Assembly (NCBI GenBank): GCA_905479995.1
Contig: CAJQON010000038.1
Location: 1-42,616, forward strand
DNA length: 42,616 bases
Source: an uncultured Flavobacteriales bacterium
GTDB taxonomy: Bacteria > Bacteroidota > Bacteroidia > Flavobacteriales_E > Vicingaceae
Reading direction: 5' to 3'
Below are positions 8,069 to 16,400 of this stretch, in pieces (positions within the stretch are counted from its first letter, which is position 1; the number at the start of each line of letters is the position of its first letter). The notes beneath the pieces were generated by a model. That model had not been told where the DNA came from. It saw only the letters and a program-made list of their open reading frames with translations, and made no database searches. A program made the translations under genes and the position numbers.

Positions 8069-8419
8069 ATGCAAGTACAAGTAGTAAAATCTAAAATACA
8101 CCGTGTTAAGGTTACTGAAGCCGATTTAAATTATATTGGCAGCATTACCATTGACGAACTTTTGATGGATGCATCGAATATTATTGAAGGAGAGAAAGTG
8201 CAGATTGTTAACATTAACAATGGTGAAAGAATAGAAACTTATGTTATTAAAGGAGCTAAAGGTTCGGGAGAAGTTTGTTTGAATGGGCCAGCCGCAAGAA
8301 GAGTTGCTGTGAATGATATTGTAATAATTATTTCTTACGGAATTATGGATTTTGAAGTGGCTAAGAGCTTTAAGCCAACCCTTGTTTTTCCTGATGAAAC
8401 TACCAATCAACTAAAATAG
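8069..8419 (+). CDS. panD: Aspartate 1-decarboxylase (pyruvoyl-dependent proenzyme)
   Basis: Decarboxylates aspartate to beta-alanine for pantothenate synthesis. The proenzyme cuts itself between Gly24 and Ser25 to create the pyruvoyl group, and here the sequence reads YIGSITID with Gly24-Ser25 exactly in register when translation starts at ATG 8069. That register, plus the [12 protein letters not shown] opening, supports this start over the TTG at 8057. The rest shows the conserved [24 protein letters not shown] and [10 protein letters not shown]. The protein has 116 residues, near normal. It shares a transcript with panC upstream and a YbhN-like membrane gene 5 bases downstream. Confidence 0.97.
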   Translation: MQVQVVKSKIHRVKVTEADLNYIGSITIDELLMDASNIIEGEKVQIVNINNGERIETYVIKGAKGSGEVCLNGPAARRVAVNDIVIIISYGIMDFEVAKSFKPTLVFPDETTNQLK

Positions 8420-8424
8420 ATTTT

Positions 8425-9396
8425 TTGAAAAAAGTTGTAATATCTGCCTTAAAAATTATCATTCCCCTTGGATTAGGGCTCTATTTGACGTGGTTTTTTA
8501 TTCACAATCTTTCTGATGCAAAACTAGAAAATCTTAAGCAAGCTTTTTTTAATGCGGATTATACTTACATGTTTTTGGGCATGCTAATTATGTTGTCTAG
8601 CCACGTTAGTCGTGCTTATAGGTGGAAATATATGCTAGAACCTCTTGGGACTAAGCCTAATTTTTGGATAATGTATCACAGTATTATGATTGGTTATTTA
8701 ATCAATTTAACAATACCAAGATCAGGAGAATTAGCTAGGGCTGGATACTATACGAAGTACGAAAAAGATGCTGCTGTTGGAAAAGTGTTTGGAACCATTA
8801 TCGTTGAACGTGTTATTGATATGATAATGCTTGGAATTGTTTTTGGCATCACACTTTATTTACAAAAAGATGTAGATGCATTTAATGCAATTACTGAAGC
8901 TGGCGAAACTAAATCAACATTCCCGATTTGGGGTTATTTTATAATTATTGGAATAATAACTATAGTTACTATCGTTGTTTTTAAAGTAAAAAAAATAAAA
9001 GAGAAAGTATTTTCCTTAATAAAAGGAGTTCTTGAAGGAGTTAAAACAATTTTTAAGCTCAAGCAAAGAGTTGCTTACATTCTTCATACCCTATTTATTT
9101 GGTTATGTTACCTCGGAATTATTTGGGTGTATTCTTATGCGCTACCAGAAACTTCTAACTTGAGTATTAATGCGGTGTTCGCTGCCTTTTTTGTTGGTGC
9201 AGTTGCAATTTCTGCCACCCCTGGAGGAATAGGGCTTTACCCTTTTATGGTTGCGGCTGTTTTAACAGAGTTATACGCTATTGAAAATGCTGGTTCTTTT
9301 AGCATGTTAGCATGGGCAACACTTACTGTGTTTACTATTGTTTTCGGACTTATTTCGCTCTTTATTCTTCCTTTTATCGGTAAAAAACAAGAATAG
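8425..9396 (+). CDS. YbhN/UPF0104-type flippase-like membrane protein (lysylphosphatidylglycerol synthase TM family)
   Basis: An integral membrane protein of 323 residues with about seven or eight hydrophobic segments spread over the full length. The family motif PRSGELARAGYYTKYE, followed by GKVFGTIIVERVIDMI, is well preserved, as is SATPGGIGLYPF in the second half. Members share the transmembrane fold of the MprF flippase domain; for this stand-alone form the substrate is unknown, though a lipid or lipid-linked sugar is likely. Translation appears to begin at TTG 8425 (MKKVVISALKII), since the next ATG falls after the first membrane segment. It sits 5 bases after panD and 3 bases before rfaE2. 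Confidence 0.8.
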   Translation: MKKVVISALKIIIPLGLGLYLTWFFIHNLSDAKLENLKQAFFNADYTYMFLGMLIMLSSHVSRAYRWKYMLEPLGTKPNFWIMYHSIMIGYLINLTIPRSGELARAGYYTKYEKDAAVGKVFGTIIVERVIDMIMLGIVFGITLYLQKDVDAFNAITEAGETKSTFPIWGYFIIIGIITIVTIVVFKVKKIKEKVFSLIKGVLEGVKTIFKLKQRVAYILHTLFIWLCYLGIIWVYSYALPETSNLSINAVFAAFFVGAVAISATPGGIGLYPFMVAAVLTELYAIENAGSFSMLAWATLTVFTIVFGLISLFILPFIGKKQE

Positions 9397-9399
9397 ATT

Positions 9400-9918
9400 A
9401 TGTCTAAATTTAATTTGGTTAAAAATAAAGTACAATCCGAAAAACAACTTTTCTCTTCACTTAATACTTGGAGAAAAGAAAATCAAAAAATTGTTTTTAC
9501 CAATGGTGTTTTCGATTTGTTGCATAGAGGTCATGTTGAGTATTTAGCTCAAACCGCAGACTTGTCAGACAAATTAATTGTTGGAATAAATTCGGATGAT
9601 TCGGTTAAACAATTAAATAAAGGAGACAGTCGTCCATTACAAGATGAAAAATCTAGAGCATTAATTATAGCTGCACTTGAATTTGTTGATGCGGTTGTTA
9701 TTTTTAATGGAGAGACACCACTTTCTTTAATTGAACAAATTTTACCCAATGTACTGGTAAAAGGTGGTGATTATGATTCCAATATTGACGATGCTTCAAA
9801 CAAAAAATACATAGTAGGATCTGATGTTGTTAAAGCCAACGGAGGAAAGGTTGAGGTGATCCAATTTGTGGAAGGATATTCTACTACTTCAATAGAACAG
9901 AAGATAAAGAAGGCTTAA
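9400..9918 (+). CDS. rfaE2: D-glycero-beta-D-manno-heptose 1-phosphate adenylyltransferase
   Basis: Cytidylyltransferase-fold enzyme that activates heptose 1-phosphate with ATP to ADP-heptose, for the lipopolysaccharide core. The 172-residue protein corresponds to the C-terminal domain of bifunctional HldE, as a separate gene. It shows TNGVFDLLHRGHVEYL with HRGH at residues 42-45, GINSDDSVKQL, RALIIAALEFVDAV and LVKGGDYD. The kinase partner (RfaE1/HldE N-terminal domain) is not in the window. It follows the YbhN-like gene by 3 bases, so a shared role in envelope building is plausible. The gene is convergent with the carbonic-anhydrase-like gene. Confidence 0.9.
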   Translation: MSKFNLVKNKVQSEKQLFSSLNTWRKENQKIVFTNGVFDLLHRGHVEYLAQTADLSDKLIVGINSDDSVKQLNKGDSRPLQDEKSRALIIAALEFVDAVVIFNGETPLSLIEQILPNVLVKGGDYDSNIDDASNKKYIVGSDVVKANGGKVEVIQFVEGYSTTSIEQKIKKA

Positions 9919-9919
9919 T

Positions 9920-10444
9920 TTACTCTTCAGCATCTTTATACCAACCAGAATACATCACGTAACTTTCGGCAATTCTATTAATTTCTCCTTCTAATAGTTC
10001 GGGACTAATCTCTTTTACTTTTTTGGCAGGAATTCCTGCATAAATGCAACCGCCTTCAACCTTTGTTCCTTGTAAAACAACTGCTCCAGCAGCAATAATG
10101 GTGTTACTTTCAATGGTTACATCGTCCATAACAATAGCGCCCATTCCAACCAAAACATTATCTTTTATGGTGCAACCATGTACCATAGCATTGTGACCTA
10201 CCGAGACATTGTTTCCAATATTAGTTGGGTGCTTTTTGTAGGTAGCATGTACCACCGCCCCATCCTGAATGTTAACTTTATTGCCCATTTTTATATAATG
10301 TACATCTCCTCTAATTACAGCATTAAACCAAATGCTGCAATCATTTCCCATTTCTACATCTCCAACAATTGTAGCGTTTTCAGCTAAGTAACAATTTTTA
10401 CCAAAAGCAGGGGTTTTACCCAACAGTGTTTTTATTAAGGCCAT
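9920..10444 (-). CDS. Gamma-carbonic anhydrase family protein (left-handed beta-helix)
   Basis: A 174-residue hexapeptide-repeat protein of the YrdA/PaaY/Cam type. Repeated [IV]-G-x-x units fold as a left-handed beta-helix and form trimers. The three presumed metal-binding histidines are His66 (VVHATY), His84 and His89 (VGHNAMVHGC), and the IWFNAVIRGDVHYI segment is characteristic. The proton-shuttle loop of the archaeal Cam enzyme is not visible, so catalytic activity as a carbonic anhydrase is uncertain, as for most bacterial members. It is a single-gene unit convergent with rfaE2, with one base between the stop codons. Confidence 0.88.
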   Translation of the reverse strand: MALIKTLLGKTPAFGKNCYLAENATIVGDVEMGNDCSIWFNAVIRGDVHYIKMGNKVNIQDGAVVHATYKKHPTNIGNNVSVGHNAMVHGCTIKDNVLVGMGAIVMDDVTIESNTIIAAGAVVLQGTKVEGGCIYAGIPAKKVKEISPELLEGEINRIAESYVMYSGWYKDAEE

Positions 10445-10461
10445 ATCAATTTAGTTTGTTG

Positions 10462-10469
10462 CAAAAATA
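10462..10469 (-). promoter_or_regulatory. Candidate -7 box of the gamma-carbonic anhydrase gene
   Basis: Minus-strand TATTTTTG matches TAnnTTTG exactly and ends 17 bases before ATG 10444. A -33 TTG at the expected spacing is not evident. Confidence 0.4.
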
Positions 10470-10594
10470 TGCAACTTAAAGGCTTAATAATTCATCTTAG
10501 GAAAGGAATTGTTTGCTTAAAAGAATCTCTTTTGATTTTGATTTGTAATTAGTTTCTCCTAAATTGTTACGCACTTAACAAACCTATCAAACGT

Positions 10595-13477
10595 ATGACT
10601 CGAATAACTACTGCTTTTATTGCTGTATTGTTTTTATTATTATCTGTTGCTCAAGGAGCAACAATTGTAGTTGGTACGGGAACAGCAACTAACACCTCTA
10701 ATTCCTACCCAGCACCTTATGGAAACTTCTTTTTTGGAGCTAAGCATCAGTTTTTAATTACTGTAGCAGAGTTAAATGCAGCTGGAATGACAGCTGGAAA
10801 CATTAATAATTTATCTTTTGTTGTTGATCAAGTTAATGGAACAGCATTGCAAGACTTTACCATTGCGTTAAAAAATACACCAACAACAAACCTAACAACC
10901 TTCGAAACAGGATTAACAACAGTTTTAACTCCTGTTTCCTATACTGAGGTTACAGGAATGAATACGCATGCTTTTAGTTCTCCATTTTATTGGGATGGAA
11001 TATCAAATTTATTGGTTGAAACGTGTTTTAATAATAGTGCATGGGCTCAAAATGCAAGAACATTTATGTCAACCACAACACACACTAGTAGTGTTTATTT
11101 TAGACAAGATGCTGCTGGAGTTTGCGGGTCTAATTTTATCACAGCTTCTTCTAACAATAGACCAAATATGGTTTTTGATTGGAATTCTGCCGCTGTTCCT
11201 CCAGTTCCAAACTTTATAGCTGACGCTTTGTTTAGCTGTTCTGGAATTATCAATTTTACAGACTTATCAACTAATATTCCAACTTCATGGAAATGGGATT
11301 TTGGCGATGGTTCACCAATTGTTACTTCTCAAAACCCTAGCCATACTTATGCGGTAGGTGGCACTTATAATGTTGAATTAGTGGCGTGTAATGCTTTTGG
11401 ATGTGATAGTATAACCTTTAATAGCTATGTAACGGTAAATCTTTCTGCAGCAACTCCGGTAGCACCATCATGTACGCCAGCAACTTTAACCAATTGTTGT
11501 GGTTTTGGAATTACCAATGTAACCTTTAATACAATTAACAATAATTCTGGTGATGGAGTGGAAGGCTACAGTGATTTTACATGTTCGCAAACGACCCTTT
11601 TAGAAGGGCAAAACTATTTGCTTTCTATACAAACATTGGCTTCTTCAACACAAGACTATGCTGCATGGATAGATTTTAATAACGATGGAATTTTGAATGA
11701 TGTAACCGAAAGAGTATTTACAGCAAGTAGTCAATTAAACACATCAGGAACTGTCAATATTCCAGTTGGAGTTGTGTTAGGACAACCTTTAAGAATGCGT
11801 GTTTCTGCAGAATATGATTTTAGTGCATCACCAACGCCTTGTACCGATTTAGATTATGGACAGGCAGAAGATTATACCATTACAATAATTGCAAATCCAA
11901 ACCCACCAACGCCTTTGTTTTCGGCATCACCAACCACATCATGTAGTGGAACGGTTTGTTTTACAGACTTATCTTTAAATGCTCCAACAGGATGGTTTTG
12001 GGAATTTGGCGATGGAAACACTTCTTTCCAGAAAAATCCTTGCCATACTTATTTAGCTAACGGAACTTATACAATAAAACTTACAGCAACCAATGTAAAT
12101 GGATCTGTTATCGATTCTATTGTAAATTACATTACCATTAATACAGCAGGCCAATTAACTGCAGCTTCTTGTACCCCTGCAACATCAGCATATTGTTGTG
12201 ATTACGGAATTTATCAGGTTGACTTTAATACGATTAGTAATCCAACTTTAGATGGAATTGATGGTTACCAGGATTATTCTTGTACTCAGAACACAACCGT
12301 TACCGAAGGCTCTATATACAGTTTAACAGTTAAAACTGGAGTTAATAACCCACAAGATACAAGAGTGTGGATAGACTTTGATAATGATGGGTCGTTTAAC
12401 AATACCAATGAATTAATTTTAGATGCTCCAAACGCTTATAATCCTACGGTAAATTATTTAGTGCCTAATGGATCTGTGCTATCTACAGCCTTAAGAATGC
12501 GTATTTCTTCTGATGTAGTTGGAACAGCTCAATCAGCTTGTGATGCCAATAATTTTGGTCAAACAGAAGATTATGGAGTAACAATTTTACCAAATACGGC
12601 TCCACCTGTTTCAGCTTTTACTTCAAACATTACAGTTACTTGTACCGACACGGTTTGTTTTAGCGATCTTTCTACCAACCTTCCAAATACATGGAAATGG
12701 TATTTTGGAGATGGAGATACCAGTTCATTGCAAAACCCATGTCATTATTATGCAACCCCTGGTTTGTATAGTGTAAGTTTAGTTGCTACCAACACTTTTG
12801 GTCAAGACTCTTCTGTAAAACTGAATTACATTAATGTAACCTGTACCAACCTTACTATGCCAACTAGTGGTTCTTCTGTAAGTGTTATTGCATGTAGCGG
12901 AACATTGTATGATGATGGAGGTCCTACCAACAATTATTCTAGTAGAACAGATGGAAGTTTAACCATTAGTCCAGTAGGAGCAACACAAGTTACCTTAGAC
13001 TTTGTGATGTTCAATTTTAGAACCAACCAAGGAGATTCCTTATTAATTTATGATGGGCCGAACACTTCTAGTCCTTTAATTGGAGCATTCCAAGGAAATG
13101 CCTTGCCACCTCAAGTAAACTCATCTGGAGCAAGCATAACAATAAGGCAGGTTACGGATTTTTTCGGCACTGACCCAGGATTTCAGTTAAACTGGTCTTG
13201 TCAAGCTACAGATATTGATGAGTTTTCGGATAATGCGGATGATTACGTGGTTTACCCAAATCCAACTTCAGAAATGATCAATATTCGAACACTTAGCAAT
13301 GCAGTAATAAACGAGTTAATACTGTTTAATGCAATGGGTCAAACGGTTTATTCTCAAACAGTATTTGATCAGCATACAACAACAAAAATTAACGTATCGT
13401 CTTTACCAAAAGGCTTATACTTTTTAAACATACACAGTGACAAAGGGGTGACTACTAAAAAAATTAATGTTCAATGA
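10595..13477 (+). CDS. Large secreted multidomain protein: PKD and GEVED domains, CUB-like domain, T9SS type A tail
   Basis: A 960-residue exported protein. Domain order by eye: signal peptide (1-21); an N-terminal beta domain (22-200); PKD 1 (about 202-283, WKWDFGDGS); GEVED 1 (289-432, AAWIDFNNDGILN and GQAEDYTITI); PKD 2 (435-515); GEVED 2 (519-667, VWIDFDNDGSFN); PKD 3 (669-748, WKWYFGDGD); a CUB-like module (755-870, LLIYDGPNTSSPLIG); and a T9SS type A sorting domain (883-960, VYPNPTSEMINI to KGLYFLNI). No catalytic residues are visible. It probably acts on the cell surface as an adhesin or binding protein. The stop overlaps the next start by 4 bases (ATGA), so the two products are likely made together. 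Confidence 0.88.
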   Translation: MTRITTAFIAVLFLLLSVAQGATIVVGTGTATNTSNSYPAPYGNFFFGAKHQFLITVAELNAAGMTAGNINNLSFVVDQVNGTALQDFTIALKNTPTTNLTTFETGLTTVLTPVSYTEVTGMNTHAFSSPFYWDGISNLLVETCFNNSAWAQNARTFMSTTTHTSSVYFRQDAAGVCGSNFITASSNNRPNMVFDWNSAAVPPVPNFIADALFSCSGIINFTDLSTNIPTSWKWDFGDGSPIVTSQNPSHTYAVGGTYNVELVACNAFGCDSITFNSYVTVNLSAATPVAPSCTPATLTNCCGFGITNVTFNTINNNSGDGVEGYSDFTCSQTTLLEGQNYLLSIQTLASSTQDYAAWIDFNNDGILNDVTERVFTASSQLNTSGTVNIPVGVVLGQPLRMRVSAEYDFSASPTPCTDLDYGQAEDYTITIIANPNPPTPLFSASPTTSCSGTVCFTDLSLNAPTGWFWEFGDGNTSFQKNPCHTYLANGTYTIKLTATNVNGSVIDSIVNYITINTAGQLTAASCTPATSAYCCDYGIYQVDFNTISNPTLDGIDGYQDYSCTQNTTVTEGSIYSLTVKTGVNNPQDTRVWIDFDNDGSFNNTNELILDAPNAYNPTVNYLVPNGSVLSTALRMRISSDVVGTAQSACDANNFGQTEDYGVTILPNTAPPVSAFTSNITVTCTDTVCFSDLSTNLPNTWKWYFGDGDTSSLQNPCHYYATPGLYSVSLVATNTFGQDSSVKLNYINVTCTNLTMPTSGSSVSVIACSGTLYDDGGPTNNYSSRTDGSLTISPVGATQVTLDFVMFNFRTNQGDSLLIYDGPNTSSPLIGAFQGNALPPQVNSSGASITIRQVTDFFGTDPGFQLNWSCQATDIDEFSDNADDYVVYPNPTSEMINIRTLSNAVINELILFNAMGQTVYSQTVFDQHTTTKINVSSLPKGLYFLNIHSDKGVTTKKINVQ

Positions 13478-16400
13478 TAAAAAAGCTACTATTTCTTCTT
13501 GTAATTTGTTTTATAGGAAGTAATCTATTTGGGTCTCATTTAGTTGGGGGAAGTTTAGGTTACGAGTACCTTGGACTTTTTGGAGGAAACTATCGTTATA
13601 AAATAATTTTAACGGTATATAATAATTGTGATGTAAACTCTAATGTTCCTTTACCTGTCGCAACCCAACCCGTAGCAATATATGACCATGATGTATCGGC
13701 AACAACTCCGATGTTAGGGAATAACAAAAATTACGTTACAGATCTTAATTTAGTTTTAGTGGATTCGCAGAGGGTAGACCCTCCTGCAACAATTGGATGT
13801 CCAATTGGACAAGCAGTATGTATTTATAAAGCAACCTATGAAGCTACGGTAGATTTACCCTTAAGTTTTACAGGGTACCATCTTTATTTTACCAATTTTG
13901 CGCGAAACGCCTCCATTACGAACTTGTTTGATCCTGGTGCAACAGCCATGTCTTTTCATGCTTATATACCATCAACATTAGTAGACAATAGTTCGCCAGT
14001 TTTTTCGGATGATCCTGTTCCTTTTTTATGTATAAACGATACGGTTTCAATATTAAACACAGCAATAGATCCAGATGGAGATCAATTGGTTTTTAGTTTT
14101 GTAACACCAATGGCAGATCCAGGAGGGCCATTTCCTCCAACGCCTTTACTTTGGCCAATTACTGATGTTACCTATACAGGAGTTTATAATGTGGCACAAC
14201 CATTTGGTCCAACCGGTTATTCTTTTATTAATGGAGCTACCGGATTAACAGAGTATATGTCGCCAACTTTAGGAAATTTTGTTGTTGCAGTTGAGATAAA
14301 GGAAATTCGAAATGGGAATGTAATAGGAATTACCAGGAGAGATTTACAACTTTTGGTAATAAATTGTCCACCAAACCCAGCGCCAAATTTATCGGCAACA
14401 GGAGGTAGTGGTACAACCAGTTATACTATACAAGAGTGCGACACCCTAACCTTTCCAATTACTTTTGTAGATGCCAATGGTGATAGTTTGGAGCTAACTA
14501 CTTCAGGTCAAATTTTTGATAGTTCTTTTGTAACCCCGCCAGCAATATTAGATTCTTTGGTTATTGGAGATTCTACCGTAACGGCAAACTTTTTTTGGCA
14601 AACATCATGTGGGACTGCACAAACACTGCCCTATTTATTTAGCGTTTCGGTTACCGATAACGGATGTCCGCCTAAAACAACAAATGTTGTTTATGAGGTT
14701 ACAGTAGATCCGGCTACCCCACCAGACTCTATAATTGGACCGCCATTAGTATGTCAAAACACATTAGTTAATTATACAACTGCACCAATTTCGGGTTACA
14801 CCTTTAATTGGACTGTTACCAATGGCGCTATTATTTCTGGTCAAGGAACCAATACTGTTGGAGTAAATTGGGCAACAGTAGGAGCAGGAACGGTAACAGT
14901 AAATGCGATAAGCAATTGTGGGTGTCCTTCCATATCAATAGATACATCCATTACTATAATTGCTAGCCCAGTTGCTAGTGCAGGAAACGATACCAATATT
15001 TGTGCAGGAGACAGTGTTCAAATTGGGGGAAGTCCTACTGGACCTATAGGAACAACTTTTACATGGTCACCAATTACCAATATAAACGACACAGCACTTG
15101 CCAATCCTAATGTATGGCCAACCTCCACAACATCTTACATTGTTGAGGTTGATAATGGTGTTTGTCAAGATCTAGATACTGTTGTCGTTTCGGTTGGTTC
15201 TGCTACAATTAGTGTTGGAAATGACACGGCTATTTGTTTTGGAGATTCTGTGCAATTGAATGCTACAGGAGGAGGAAGTTATTTGTGGACACCAAATACA
15301 GGGTTGTCTGATGACACTCTATCTAATCCTATGGCTACACCAACTTTAACAACAGTTTATACTGTTACTATTACTGATTCTCTAAATTGTACAGGAACAG
15401 ATAGTATTATGGTTACAGTTAATCCTTTACCAGTAATTACCATAACTCCCGACTCAATTATTTGTGCTGGAGACTGTGTTCAGCTATTGGTAACGGGAGG
15501 AAATTCTTATGTTTGGACTCCTTCAACCGGACTTTCAAATGATACCATTGCTAATCCAATTGCTTGTCCAACTGTCACTACAAATTATATTGTAAACATT
15601 AGCGACACCAATAGTTGTGCTGGAATTGATAGTGTTGAAATATCGGTAAATCCTTTGCCTGTGATTATTACCAATAATGATACTGCGGTTTGTACCGGAA
15701 ATTGTGTTCAATTAAATACAACTGGAGGAATTTCTTATGTTTGGAGTCCTTCAACAGGACTTTCAAACGATACCATTGCTAATCCATTGGCTTGCCCATT
15801 GGTAACGACAACTTATGTTGTAACAGGAACTGATGCCAATGGCTGTTTTAGTACAGATACAGTTATCATTATTGTAAATGCATTGCCAACTGTTGATCCA
15901 GGAAGTGATCAAGGCATTTGTGTAGTAGGTTCTGTGGTAATAGGAGGAACACCAACAGGGCCAGTAGGAGCAACATATCTTTGGTCACCATCGGCAACGA
16001 TAAATGATGATACTTTAGCGAACCCTACTGCTACACCAATTATAACAACAACTTATACTGTTACTGTAACAGACACTAATGGCTGTGTAGATTTTGACGT
16101 GATAACTGTAGCAATAAACCCATTGCCAGCTATTGATGCTGGTCGTGATACAGCCATTTGTGCAGGAGATACTATTGTATTAGGTGGCACACCAACCGGT
16201 TCTTTTAACGCAAGCTTTTTGTGGACTCCTGGAGTATCTTTAAATGACGATACGTTGCTAAACCCTACGGCAACTCCGCTTATAACAACTCAGTATATTG
16301 TTGTTGTAACAGATTCTAACAATTGTGTCAATCAAGACACCGTTGATGTTGATGTTAACCCACTACCTGTTATTGTTACAAGTAATGATACCGCAATTTG

